64,000 bases of DNA. It comes from Actinomadura parmotrematis (lineage in GTDB: Bacteria > Actinomycetota > Actinomycetes > Streptosporangiales > Streptosporangiaceae). Shown here in pieces: positions 33,644 to 41,305 of the stretch. Each line of letters starts with the position of its first letter. Positions within the stretch are counted from its first letter, which is position 1. Made by a program: the position numbers and the translations under genes. The notes below the pieces were generated by a model. That model was not told where the DNA came from. It did no database searches and saw only the letters and a program-made list of their open reading frames with translations. Location of the stretch: assembly GCF_019458805.1 (NCBI RefSeq), contig NZ_JAIBOA010000004.1, positions 62,001 to 126,000 on the forward strand. The letters are read 5' to 3'.

Positions 33644-34375
33644 TCACTCCACCGGCGCGGCAGCACTCCACACCCGCTCGAAGCTGTCCAGATAGGTACT
33701 GGCCATGTCGCCGCCCTCAACCCTCCGCACGTGGATCACGGGAGCACTGGCAGCGGCCACACCATAGACATGATGGTTGATCAGCAGGTCGTCATCAGCG
33801 CGGTAGATCGACGCGTACAGCACCGTGTCATGTAGCCGGATCTCGACGCCCGGCACCTCGCCCAACGGCCGGTACCCCACCAGGGCGTTCCGGATCTTCG
33901 CCGCCAGAGACTCGCCGACCCCTTCGTCGTCCCCCCGTTCGGCGACCCGCGCACCCTCCGGACTCCCGAGCAGGATGCGCACCCCAACGCCCTCCCTCGC
34001 CTTCCCTGCCAGCGTGCGCAGAAGCCCCGCATCCTCGGCGAGGAACAGGCCGGCGAACGCCAACACGTCGATCTGACGGCGCGCCCGCTCGAAGAGCAGT
34101 CGCCAAGCGCTCCGAGGGACATCCCACCGATGCGCGTAGGTCGCCATGACCTCGGGAACCGGCGGCCCCGCCGCCACGGCACGCTCCGCAACCTGCGGCC
34201 ACAGCGCCGCCTCGTCCACGCCCAACAGGTCAGCGACCGCCCTGCGATTCCTGGCGTACGGCGTCCGCCCCGCAGCCCAACGCTGCACGGACTTGAGATC
34301 GACGCCGACCCGCGCGGCGACGTCCCTCTCGGTGATCCCGGCATCGGCAAGGGCGCGCCGCAACAAGTCGTTCAC
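33644..34375 (-). CDS. HTH regulator with PLD-like C-terminal domain (paralogue 1)
   Basis: 243 residues. An N-terminal XRE-type HTH (about 1-60, ADAGITERDVAARVGVDLKSVQRWAAGRTPYARNRRAVADLLG) is followed by a C-terminal domain (about 80-240) with LFERARRQIDVLAFAGLFLAED, VRILLGSPEG, and RLHDTVLYASIYRADDDLLINHHVYG. The HxxxxxxSxxxxDD pattern recalls a degenerate phospholipase D/endonuclease half-site (HxK changed to HDT), so enzymatic activity is doubtful. It is clearly homologous over its full length to the protein at 37150-37896. Its start faces a tandem AAGACGTCCC site, so it may be the DNA-binding regulator of the element. Confidence 0.8.
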   Translation of the reverse strand: MNDLLRRALADAGITERDVAARVGVDLKSVQRWAAGRTPYARNRRAVADLLGVDEAALWPQVAERAVAAGPPVPEVMATYAHRWDVPRSAWRLLFERARRQIDVLAFAGLFLAEDAGLLRTLAGKAREGVGVRILLGSPEGARVAERGDDEGVGESLAAKIRNALVGYRPLGEVPGVEIRLHDTVLYASIYRADDDLLINHHVYGVAAASAPVIHVRRVEGGDMASTYLDSFERVWSAAAPVE

Positions 34376-34416
34376 CGAACCTCCCGCGCAGATTGCGTCA
34401 TGAGCGACATTAACAG

Positions 34417-34436
34417 AAGACGTCCCAAGACGTCCC
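34417..34436. promoter_or_regulatory. Tandem AAGACGTCCC operator, site 1
   Basis: Two perfect, directly repeated copies of AAGACGTCCC (34417-34426, 34427-34436), exactly one helical turn apart, 42 bp upstream of the minus-strand regulator start. The same decamer occurs at three other promoter positions in the element and I did not find tandem copies elsewhere in the window. Confidence 0.75.
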
Positions 34437-34557
34437 TACGAGTCGCTAGAGAGGTCCCGCAGGTCAGAGCAGTCTCAGAGGCCAAGAAAGCGCCCTTCCC
34501 CAAGCGCTTCCCGTGGCCGAAAGGCCCGCAAAGATCCTCACCGTTCAGGAGATCCCC

Positions 34558-34926
34558 ATGCCGCTGGGCAAGCCCGCTCACACCAGCCCCGCTCCGAACC
34601 GCCCCCCGCTCATCTCCGCCGCGCACCGCCAGTTGGCCGGCCTCGCCGTGCGTCTCGGCGCGCGCCGGATGGAGATCGACCACAACCCAACCGGCCTCGT
34701 CGTCCGCAACCCGCAGGCGGCCGGTTGCTGCCCGGAGAACCGAGTCCTGTCCGACACGATCGTCTGCCGCCCCTTCGAGCGCGACGGCAACCACCTGTGG
34801 TTCTTCACCGCCGCCAACGACCCGATCATCGAAGCCGACCGCCTAGACGACGCCGCCATCCGCATCGCGGCCCGCCTCACGCCGCGCTCCGCCGCCACAC
34901 AGCCCGAACGACGGGCCCGCCGCTGA
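34558..34926 (+). CDS. Element-encoded hypothetical protein
   Basis: 122 residues from the ATG at 34558 (CAGGAG six bases upstream). Alpha/beta-looking centre (LISAAHRQLAGLAVRLGARRMEIDHNPTGLVVRNPQAAGCCPENRVLSDTIVCRPFERDGNHLWFFTAANDPIIEADRLDDAAI...). No family recognised. Its stop overlaps the start of the next small gene (TGATG). Confidence 0.65.
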   Translation: MPLGKPAHTSPAPNRPPLISAAHRQLAGLAVRLGARRMEIDHNPTGLVVRNPQAAGCCPENRVLSDTIVCRPFERDGNHLWFFTAANDPIIEADRLDDAAIRIAARLTPRSAATQPERRARR

Positions 34927-35150
34927 TGCCACGCCCCAACGGCCGCCATCGACGCGTACGCAGGCCCAAGAGGACCACCCCCCTCGACACCCCGCACACT
35001 CCACAGACCGGCGCGGCGGGCCGGCTGACCAAGACGTCCCGTCCCGCCGCGCCACCCACACCACCGCCCGACTGCGACGGATGGGGAATCGGCAGGCACC
35101 GCCGCAGTCGCACGAGACGCATCATCGGCGCGTTCGTAGATCTCGACTGA
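34926..35150 (+). CDS. Small basic hypothetical protein
   Basis: 74 residues, Arg/Pro/Thr-rich, very basic, probably disordered. The ATG at 34926 overlaps the preceding stop, and a strong terminator follows 14 bp after the stop, so a two-gene operon is likely. The composition is that of a nucleic-acid-associated or low-complexity protein; no function is assigned. Confidence 0.55.
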   Translation: MPRPNGRHRRVRRPKRTTPLDTPHTPQTGAAGRLTKTSRPAAPPTPPPDCDGWGIGRHRRSRTRRIIGAFVDLD

Positions 35151-35163
35151 TCGCCGGTCACCC

Positions 35164-35203
35164 GCGCAGGTGGCGCGAGACACACGTCTCGCGCCACCTG
35201 CGC
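35164..35203. terminator. Intrinsic terminator of the small-gene pair
   Basis: Perfect 18-bp stem (GCGCAGGTGGCGCGAGAC and complement; arms 35164-35181 and 35186-35203), loop ACAC, followed by GTTTGTC. Confidence 0.85.
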
Positions 35204-35238
35204 GTTTGTCGTCCACCAGGACTCACAGCCCCTGCCCC

Positions 35239-35259
35239 AAGACGTCCCCAAGTGATCCC
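35239..35259. promoter_or_regulatory. AAGACGTCCC operator, site 2
   Basis: One exact copy (35239-35248) and a degenerate second copy AAGTGATCCC (35250-35259), 46 bp upstream of the HD-domain gene start. Confidence 0.6.
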
Positions 35260-35304
35260 TTCGGGTCCGTGGATGTCCAACCGCGTGCCTCTAGCGTCGG
35301 ACGT

Positions 35305-35868
35305 ATGAGCAACCTGGCCCCGTGGGCACGAGAGATCGCGCGCGAGCACTTGGAGACCCCTCTCCCGCGCCGCTGGGCACACACCCAAGGCGTAGCCCGG
35401 CAAGCTCGCACACTCGTCCCCACCCTCGGCGAGCGCGCTGACCTTCTCGAAGCCGCCGCCTGGCTACACGATGTCGGCTACGCCCCCGACATCACCGCCA
35501 CCGGCTTCCACCCGCTGGACGGCGCCCGCTTCCTACGCGACGTCCACCACGCCGACGAACACCTGTGCCGCCTCGTCGCACACCACTCCTGCGCCGTAGT
35601 CGAAGCCCGAGAGCGCGGCCTAGACGGCGACCTCACCGCCGAGTTCGGCAAAGAAGCCCCAGACCTAACCGACTCCCTGATCTACTGCGACATGACCACA
35701 AGCCCAGACGGAGAGCACCTCCCAGTGGAGCAACGCCTCGCCGAGATCTTGGATCGTTACGGCAGTGACCATTTGGTGGCACGCTCTATCGCTACATCAT
35801 CGCCGTATTTGGTGGATACAGTCCATCGGGTGCAGAGTGAAGCAAATTCTGCACCGATAAGAGAGTAA
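35305..35868 (+). CDS. HD-domain phosphohydrolase
   Basis: 187 residues from the ATG at 35305. Metal-binding HD fold: H in RRWAHTQGVARQA (about 29-30), HD in AAAWLHDVGYAPD (about 56-57), further His in HHADEHLCRLVAHHSC, and Asp in SLIYCDMTTSPDG. The arrangement fits the HD/HDIG-type nucleotide or small-molecule phosphohydrolases. Part of a set of three different nucleotide-type hydrolases carried by the element (HD, HAD, NUDIX). The last codons are more AT-rich than the rest, marking the edge of a lower-GC patch. Confidence 0.82.
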   Translation: MSNLAPWAREIAREHLETPLPRRWAHTQGVARQARTLVPTLGERADLLEAAAWLHDVGYAPDITATGFHPLDGARFLRDVHHADEHLCRLVAHHSCAVVEARERGLDGDLTAEFGKEAPDLTDSLIYCDMTTSPDGEHLPVEQRLAEILDRYGSDHLVARSIATSSPYLVDTVHRVQSEANSAPIRE

Positions 35869-35896
35869 ATGAATTTGCGGTGGGCAAGTTATTTCC

Positions 35897-36514
35897 CTAT
35901 TGCAACTCTTGTCCTCGAATGCGACTCTTGTACTCTCTGTATTCATTCATGAGGAGTGTTTTTGCCGCAGTCCAATTTTGGGCACGACCTGCCGGAGGGT
36001 CTGTAATGCGAATATTGGTGGAATTCGAAAATATGATCACCCGCTTATCCTCTTCCGATAGCTTTTTGATGTTTTCTGGGCCATCTTCGAGATAAACGTC
36101 AGCCCCCACGGCACCTTTTTCTTGCATGAAACAGAGGTCCGAATAAGGGATTCCGTGATAATCGAGCCATCCAACAGTTTGTTCAACGGCCATTTTATGG
36201 AAGTTTGGAATTAGGAGTCTATGGGTGATGATCCTAATCCGAACATCTTCCATTTTGCTAAATTCGCGCAGAGTGAGCGCCGCTCCTGGCATGGGGTCAA
36301 CTCTAGAAAAAAGCTCTCGCTGGGTTACAGCGAAGTGGTGGAGGGAGGCATATTCGCCGCCGATTCCCCACTCCGGGAGTCCCCAGCTCACTCCGGTTGG
36401 CAGGGTGTCAATATCTTTCCCCGTCCACTCTGCTGCTACTTTCCTCATGTACGAATAGAAGTCTGCTACTACGCCGTCTAGGTCCACGCCGATAATAAAA
36501 TGACTCTCGCCCAT
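35897..36514 (-). CDS. HAD-family 5' nucleotidase-like protein
   Basis: 205 residues from the ATG at 36514 (GGGGGG upstream). HAD motif I is FIIGVDLDGVVADFYSYM (about 4-21, DxDGV). Motif II is near RIRIITHRL, and motif III/IV is in AVGADVYLEDGPENIKKL. It resembles NT5C/deoxyribonucleotidase-type HAD proteins that dephosphorylate nucleoside monophosphates. Base composition is clearly lower in GC than all neighbours, indicating separate acquisition. No terminator or partner gene is evident; 36515-36669 upstream holds no gene I can support. Confidence 0.8.
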   Translation of the reverse strand: MGESHFIIGVDLDGVVADFYSYMRKVAAEWTGKDIDTLPTGVSWGLPEWGIGGEYASLHHFAVTQRELFSRVDPMPGAALTLREFSKMEDVRIRIITHRLLIPNFHKMAVEQTVGWLDYHGIPYSDLCFMQEKGAVGADVYLEDGPENIKKLSEEDKRVIIFSNSTNIRITDPPAGRAQNWTAAKTLLMNEYREYKSRIRGQELQ

Positions 36515-36669
36515 TGCTGCCCCCCTGCTGCATAGTTGCTCTAGGTTCAAAATAGCATCCCATTGGCAAATATAATTCGAAGGTTTGGTCAAGTATTCTT
36601 TCCTGGGCTGGTCGGCGATGTTTGTATTGAGGAATCTGGGCGAGGTGCCGGTGGCTAGTTATTCGTTCC

Positions 36670-37146
36670 TTAAGAAATGATGGGTTCGTCGCGTTGCTCC
36701 ATGAAATGGGCTATCCGTTGTTTCATTGAATGATCCATTGGCAGGTTCCTTATCGTCAGAGGTGTCGCCCAGTGGACTTTGCTGGATTCCTTGCTCGGTG
36801 TGAGGAGTCCGCCAATCGGGCGTGCAACAAGAACAATCGAGAATTCTTGGCGGACTTCGTCGTTGCTGGTGTAGTGGATCACGTGCTTGGGGTCGGAGTA
36901 GATGCCGACGAGGCCGGTGATCTCGCAGTCGATGCCGGTCTCTTCGCGGGTTTCGCGGATGGCGGCTTGGGTGACGGATTCGCCTAGGTCGATCGCGCCG
37001 CCGGGGACGGCCCAGTTGCCGTTGTCGGTGCGTTTGATCAGGAGGATTTCGCCAGCGTCGTTGGTGACGATGACGTTGACGGAGGGGACGAGGCTGTTGG
37101 CCTGGGGGGCGTTGGGGTCGTTGTAGTAGTCGATCCTGCGGCCCAT
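36670..37146 (-). CDS. NUDIX hydrolase (Pif-like position)
   Basis: 158 residues. Complete NUDIX box near residues 49-71: GAIDLGESVTQAAIRETREE followed by TG. Flanking strands VNVIVTNDAGEILLIKRTDNGNWAVPGG are typical. It hydrolyses nucleoside diphosphates linked to another moiety. In pSAM2 a NUDIX protein (Pif) limits redundant transfer, so a transfer-control role is a reasonable hypothesis here. Placed 3 bp after the stop of the second HTH-PLD-like gene and probably co-transcribed with it. The 3' third is less GC-rich than the 5' part. Confidence 0.88.
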   Translation of the reverse strand: MGRRIDYYNDPNAPQANSLVPSVNVIVTNDAGEILLIKRTDNGNWAVPGGAIDLGESVTQAAIRETREETGIDCEITGLVGIYSDPKHVIHYTSNDEVRQEFSIVLVARPIGGLLTPSKESSKVHWATPLTIRNLPMDHSMKQRIAHFMEQRDEPIIS

Positions 37147-37149
37147 GGC

Positions 37150-37896
37150 TCAGTCCTCCGCCGGTAGTGGTTTTGCGCCTTGCCAGACTCGTTCGAAGCT
37201 TTCGAGGTAGGTGTTCACGATCTCGCCGCCGGGGATCTTGCGCAGGTGCCAGAACGGGGCGTTGGACGCCGAGACGCCGTAGACGTGGGTGTTGACGAAC
37301 ATCTGATCGTCGGCGGTGTAGATCGAGTTGTAGAGCACGGTGCTGTGCAGGCGGATCTCTACCGTCTCGAAGGACAGCAAGGGCCGGTAGTACACGATGA
37401 CGTTGCGGATCTTCGCGGCCATGGACTCGCCGATGCCCTCGTCCTTGCCGCGCTGCGCCACCTGCGGCGAGTCGGGATCGCCGAGCAGGATGCGGACGCG
37501 GACGCCGGCGCGGGCCTTGTCGGCGAGGATGCGCTGAGCGCCGCTGTCCTCGGCGAGGAAGAGCCCGGAGTAGACCAGGATGCCGATCTCTCGCTGTGCT
37601 TCGGCGAACAGGCGTCCCCATGCGTCCCGTGGGACGCCCCACCGGTGCGGGTAGATCGTCACGATCTCGCTGCCCGATGCCGAGAAGACCTGTTCCGTGG
37701 TGAGCGCTTCGGGCCACAGGTAGGTCTCTTCGACGTCCAGGTGCTTCGCCACAGCTACGCGGGTGCGCCGGTAGGGCTGACGGTCCTTGGTGATCCACCG
37801 CTCGACCGTCTTGGGGTCCACGCCGATCCGGTCGGCGAGGGAGTTGACGGTGAGCCCCTTGTGGAACAGCGCGGCGCGCAGGCGTTCGTTCGGCAT
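37150..37896 (-). CDS. HTH regulator with PLD-like C-terminal domain (paralogue 2)
   Basis: 248 residues. HTH at about 1-60 (FHKGLTVNSLADRIGVDPKTVERWITKDRQPYRRTRVAVAKHL), then a domain homologous to paralogue 1 (LFAEAQREIGILVYSGLFLAED, VRVRILLGDPDSPQVAQRGKDEGIGESMAAKIRNVIVYYRPL, RLHSTVLYNSIYTADDQMFVNTHVYG). The shared long block around GIGESMAAKIRN and the His...Asp-Asp pattern suggest a conserved ligand or catalytic site. Operator-like GGGACGTCT repeats stand 20 bp upstream. Forms an operon with the NUDIX gene. Confidence 0.8.
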   Translation of the reverse strand: MPNERLRAALFHKGLTVNSLADRIGVDPKTVERWITKDRQPYRRTRVAVAKHLDVEETYLWPEALTTEQVFSASGSEIVTIYPHRWGVPRDAWGRLFAEAQREIGILVYSGLFLAEDSGAQRILADKARAGVRVRILLGDPDSPQVAQRGKDEGIGESMAAKIRNVIVYYRPLLSFETVEIRLHSTVLYNSIYTADDQMFVNTHVYGVSASNAPFWHLRKIPGGEIVNTYLESFERVWQGAKPLPAED

Positions 37897-37915
37897 TCAC
37901 CTGTCCGGGGACCTA

Positions 37916-37951
37916 GGGACGTCTGGGACGTCTAACCCTACGAGGACGTCC
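37916..37951. promoter_or_regulatory. GGGACGTCT operator, site 3
   Basis: Two tandem copies of GGGACGTCT (37916-37924, 37925-37933; reverse complement of AGACGTCCC) and a third AGGACGTCC at 37943-37951. It lies between the HTH-PLD/NUDIX operon and the rightward transfer genes, so it could control both. Confidence 0.7.
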
Positions 37952-38074
37952 TGACCGGGTCCAGCGACGCGGTCAACTCGTCCCGCAGGTCAAGCGCATC
38001 CTCGATCTCGCAAGGCAGCACCGACAGCCCGGCCGTCCCCGCCGGACACGGGCCTTACGAGAGGGAGTGATCGC

Positions 38075-38224
38075 GTGTACTACCCCGGAAACCCGCTCGA
38101 AGGCTGGAAGTGGCGGTGCCCCTGCGGCGCCCGCGCCCGCAGCGCCTACGGCCGCTGCCGCACCTGCGGCCACCGCCCCGCCCGTCGCTTCACCGTCCGC
38201 CGCCTGATCACGAGGGGCCGGTGA
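38075..38224 (+). CDS. Tiny zinc-ribbon protein
   Basis: 49 residues from GTG 38075 with GAGGGAG 7 bases upstream. Two CxC/CxxC knuckles (RCPCGAR at about 14-20, RCRTCGHRP at about 27-35) and a basic tail. Its stop overlaps the next start (GTGA). First gene of the transfer operon; small Zn-ribbon proteins of this type are common in actinomycete elements, function unknown. Confidence 0.7.
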   Translation: MYYPGNPLEGWKWRCPCGARARSAYGRCRTCGHRPARRFTVRRLITRGR

Positions 38225-38439
38225 CCACGATGATCCTCGTCCTGGCCTCGATCGTCGCCGTGTTCCTCGGCGGCATCATCTGCGGCATCTTCGCGATGCT
38301 CGTCATCGGCATCCACGCCGAAGAGCGCCGCATCACCAAGGCCGGCACCGGTCCGACCCGGGCGGGCGCCGTCTCGCGTCGCGTGCTCAGCACGCAGACG
38401 TGCGACGACAAGCCCGAGCCGGTGAAGGCGGGGCGGTGA
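38221..38439 (+). CDS. Small membrane protein of the transfer operon
   Basis: 72 residues starting at GTG 38221. One N-terminal membrane segment (MILVLASIVAVFLGGIICGIFAMLVIGI, about 4-31), then a charged cytoplasmic tail. Overlaps both neighbours by 4 bp (GTGA). Possibly a spread (Spd-like) protein by position; no sequence proof. Confidence 0.65.
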   Translation: MTTMILVLASIVAVFLGGIICGIFAMLVIGIHAEERRITKAGTGPTRAGAVSRRVLSTQTCDDKPEPVKAGR

Positions 38440-38588
38440 ACGTGCGCAAGCTCCGCACCCTCGCCGAACTGGCCTGCGCCTGCGGGGCGCGCGTCGAGCA
38501 CGGTGGCATCCGCTGCCGCAAGTGCCGGGCGCGCGCCCGCTGGCGCCGCCGCCACGGCGGCCCCCACCTCCCGATCCCGTGGAACTGA
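38436..38588 (+). CDS. Tiny zinc-ribbon protein
   Basis: 50 residues from GTG 38436. Zinc-ribbon cysteines CACGAR (about 14-17) and CRKC (about 27-30), then an Arg-rich stretch (RARARWRRRHGG) that could contact nucleic acid. Translationally coupled to the membrane-protein gene by a GTGA overlap. Confidence 0.65.
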   Translation: MNVRKLRTLAELACACGARVEHGGIRCRKCRARARWRRRHGGPHLPIPWN

Positions 38589-38599
38589 GGGAGCCGCCC

Positions 38600-38788
38600 G
38601 TGGCCGTCTCGGTTCCCCTGGTGGTGATCCTCGGCGCGCTGGTGTGGGTCGCATGGCGGTACATGGGCCTGCGCGCGTCGCACGTGTTCGTGTGCCTGCT
38701 GTTCGGCTTCCTGCTCGCCGCCACCAGCGCCGCCCCCGACATCCGTCGCGTGATCGCCGGCATCGTCGCCGCCTTCACCCAGCACTGA
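38600..38788 (+). CDS. Small two-helix membrane protein of the transfer operon
   Basis: 62 residues from GTG 38600 (GAGGGAG upstream). Two hydrophobic segments (VSVPLVVILGALVWVAWRYM and HVFVCLLFGFLLAATSAA) and a C-terminal amphipathic helix. By position a Spd-like spread protein is possible. Confidence 0.65.
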   Translation: MAVSVPLVVILGALVWVAWRYMGLRASHVFVCLLFGFLLAATSAAPDIRRVIAGIVAAFTQH

Positions 38789-38820
38789 TCCACGCCCCCG
38801 ACCCGAAGGAGGGATGTCCA

Positions 38821-39165
38821 GTGCCCAACACCCGCCGCACGATCAAGGTCAGCATCCGGGAGGTGCGCAGCAAGAACTTCGCCGCTCGTGAGATCCTCGC
38901 GGCCCTGTCCGACGCCTTGCCCCACCTCGTCGACCTGTGGTTCCGGCTGAACGCCGCGCTCGACGACGTTCCGGCCATGCTCGCCGAGATCAAGCGCCTG
39001 CGCGCCGAGCTGTTCAAGGCCCGGCGGGCGCGCGCGAACCTCGCGGCCGCCGCCCGCGCGACCCTCAACGCCCACCACGACGGCGAGCCCGACCCGCTGT
39101 ACTACCTGCGCGACGAGTTGCGCGCGCAGCGGCTCATGCCGCCCGGCACCTGGCCGCGCCCGTGA
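38821..39165 (+). CDS. Helical hypothetical protein of the transfer operon
   Basis: 114 residues from GTG 38821, preceded by an excellent AAGGAGGG site. Long helices (EILAALSDALPHLVDLWFRLNAALDDVPAMLAEIKRLRAELFKARRARANLAAA) suggest a coiled-coil or adaptor protein. Overlaps the tra gene by GTGA, so it is translated coupled to Tra and may assist it. Confidence 0.7.
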   Translation: MPNTRRTIKVSIREVRSKNFAAREILAALSDALPHLVDLWFRLNAALDDVPAMLAEIKRLRAELFKARRARANLAAAARATLNAHHDGEPDPLYYLRDELRAQRLMPPGTWPRP

Positions 39166-40967
39166 CGCGCGGACAGCAGATGCGCAGGCACGCCCGCAAG
39201 ATGCGGCGGCACGGGCTCCAGCCCATGATCGTGATCAATCACGATGAGGCGCTCCCCGATCTCGCCGTCGTTCTCGTCGGGCGTGCGTTGTGGCGCTACC
39301 GGTCCGAGATGGCGCCGCTCTACCTCATGGCCGTGCTCGCGGTCGCCGGGGCCGTTCTGCACGCCGTTCATCCGCAGTGGTGGCCGTACCTGCTCGCTGG
39401 CACGACGTTGTTCGCGTGGGTGCTCGCCGTCTTCGGCGCGCGGGTCGGTCTCAGCCGGCGGGGTGAGCGGCTGTACGCGGCTGTGGTGGCCATGGGTGCG
39501 GGTTCGTGGCTCGCCGTCGCTACGGCGCTCGCCGTCGGCTACGGGCCGCTTCCGCAGACGCTCGCGGTCGGGGCCGTCGTCCTGGCCGTGCCGTGGTGGG
39601 TGCATCGGCGGCGCCGCGCCAAGGTGCGCGTTGACCGGCAGATGGCCGCATGGCCGGAGATCGCCCAGTCGATCGGGCTCGCCGGGTCGCGCGTTCAGTC
39701 CGCCGTGGTGGACGTGTGGGGATGGCGCGCCCGCTTCGCTCTGGCGCGCGGGCAGACACTCCAAGACGTCGTCGCCAAGGTGCCCGCGATCGAGTCGGCG
39801 CTCGGCACCTTCCGGGGAGCCGTGCGCGTCTACCCGACGCGTGACGACAAGGCCAACCGCTTCGAGCTGCGCGTTCTGGACACCGACCCGCACGCCGACG
39901 CGATCCCGTGGCCCGGACCGTCCGTCCGCACCATCGGCGATCCGATCGAACTGGGACCGTTCGAGGACGCCACCGCGGCCCGCGTGCTGTTCCTGCGGCG
40001 CCATGGCCTCATCGGCGGTGTGGCCGGGTCGGGCAAGAGCGGCGGCATCAACGTCCTGATGGGCAACCTCACCGCCTGCGCGGACGTGGTGATCTGGGCG
40101 ATCGACCTCAAGCGCGGCATGGAGCTTCAGCCGTGGGCGTCGTGCCTTGACCGGCTCGCCACCACGCCCGAGCAGGCGCGGACGCTCCTGCGCGACGCCG
40201 TGGCCGTTCTGGAGGCGCGTGCGGCGTTCCTCGCGGCGAAGGGGCGGCGGGTGTGGGAACCGGCGCCGGACATGCCCGCCCTGGTGATCGTCATTGACGA
40301 GTTCGCCGAGCTGGCGGACGACGCGCCTGAGTGCGCGACAGACACCGACTCGATCGCGCGGCGGGGGCGCGCCGTCGCCGTGACGCTGATCGCCGCCACG
40401 CAGCGTCCGACGCAGAAGGCCATGGGCAAGGGCGCGGTCCGGTCGCAGATGGACGTTCGGGTGAGCTTCCGCGTCCGTGAGCGCAAGGACGTGGATCTCA
40501 TCCTCGGACAGGGGATGCTCAACGCCGGGTGGCACGCCCACACCCTCAACGCCCCCGGCAAGTTCCTGCTCAGCGCGCCCGAGCACGACACGCCCCGCCG
40601 CGCTCGCGCCTACCTGCTCACCGACGAGACCGTCACCGCCACGGCCCGCCAGCATGCCGAGAACCGGCCAACCCTCGATCCCGTCTCGATCCGGGCGATC
40701 GAGGAAGCACAGGCCGGACTCGGCGCGGTCAGCACGCCCCCGACGGCACCGGTACCGGACGGCCCGCCGCCGGACGCTCCCGAGGACGTCCTGTGGCGGA
40801 TGCTGACGGCCGCGCCGGACGACGGGACGCCCGTCCCGCACCTCGTCAAGGCCACCGGCATGAGCCGCCCGTGGATCTACCAACGACTCCGCGAGCACGC
40901 CGACGCCGGCCGCGTCGCCCAGATCACGCGCGGACGGTGGCGCGCCACCGACGAACACGCACAGTGA
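39162..40967 (+). CDS. FtsK/SpoIIIE-type conjugal DNA translocase (TraB/TraSA-like)
   Basis: 601 residues from the overlapping GTG at 39162 (an ATG at 39180 is also possible). Two to four membrane segments lie near residues 50-150. A RecA-like ATPase follows, with Walker A GVAGSGKSGG (about 286-295) and Walker B LVIVIDEFAEL (about 374-384), plus the sensor-like ATQRPT. A C-terminal winged helix (about 545-595, HLVKATGMSRPWIYQRLREHADAG) probably recognises a clt-type repeat. In actinomycete elements such proteins pump double-stranded DNA between mycelial cells as a hexamer. The start is coupled to the helical protein. Confidence 0.92.
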   Translation: MTRGQQMRRHARKMRRHGLQPMIVINHDEALPDLAVVLVGRALWRYRSEMAPLYLMAVLAVAGAVLHAVHPQWWPYLLAGTTLFAWVLAVFGARVGLSRRGERLYAAVVAMGAGSWLAVATALAVGYGPLPQTLAVGAVVLAVPWWVHRRRRAKVRVDRQMAAWPEIAQSIGLAGSRVQSAVVDVWGWRARFALARGQTLQDVVAKVPAIESALGTFRGAVRVYPTRDDKANRFELRVLDTDPHADAIPWPGPSVRTIGDPIELGPFEDATAARVLFLRRHGLIGGVAGSGKSGGINVLMGNLTACADVVIWAIDLKRGMELQPWASCLDRLATTPEQARTLLRDAVAVLEARAAFLAAKGRRVWEPAPDMPALVIVIDEFAELADDAPECATDTDSIARRGRAVAVTLIAATQRPTQKAMGKGAVRSQMDVRVSFRVRERKDVDLILGQGMLNAGWHAHTLNAPGKFLLSAPEHDTPRRARAYLLTDETVTATARQHAENRPTLDPVSIRAIEEAQAGLGAVSTPPTAPVPDGPPPDAPEDVLWRMLTAAPDDGTPVPHLVKATGMSRPWIYQRLREHADAGRVAQITRGRWRATDEHAQ

Positions 40968-40970
40968 CTC

Positions 40971-41040
40971 GTCTACGTCTTCGTCTACGCGCACGCCTGC
41001 ACGTATGGCCGACAGGCGGGCCGTAGACGAAGACGTAGAC
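40971..41040. repeat. 19-bp inverted repeat of GTCTAC/GTCTTC units (candidate clt or terminator)
   Basis: Left arm 40971-40989 and right arm 41022-41040 are perfectly complementary; each arm is built of hexamers GTCTAC-GTCTTC-GTCTAC. The 32-nt loop can form a second small hairpin. It starts 3 bp after the tra stop. GC content (about 50%) and internal repeats are unlike the other terminators here. TraB-type proteins bind short clustered repeats, often beside tra, so this is a candidate transfer locus. Confidence 0.6.
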
Positions 41041-41113
41041 AATCACCCACCGTCACGAACGGAGATGGTCACCACGCCGCACGCGAGTCCCGAGCGTCCT
41101 CGGGAGACAGGAG

Positions 41114-41305
41114 GTGAGCAGCATCCAGACCTACACCGTTGAACAGGTCGGCGAGACGCTCCAGATCGGTCGGGACACGGTCTATCAGCTCATCCGCACG
41201 GGTCGGCTGCGCAGCATCAAGATCGGCAAGCTGCGCCGCATCACCGATCAGCAACTCGCCGACTTCGTCGCCTCGCTCGAAGCGGAGAACCCCGCCGAAG
41301 ACTAG
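41114..41305 (+). CDS. xis: Excisionase (MerR-like HTH, Xis)
   Basis: 63 residues from GTG. Helix-turn-helix excisionase fold (YTVEQVGETLQIGRDTVYQLIRTGRLRSIKIGKLRRITDQQLADFVASLEA) typical of AICE Xis proteins. It directs the integrase towards excision. It lies 106 bp before int on the same strand, with the GACGTC operator overlapping its stop codon. Confidence 0.9.
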   Translation: MSSIQTYTVEQVGETLQIGRDTVYQLIRTGRLRSIKIGKLRRITDQQLADFVASLEAENPAED

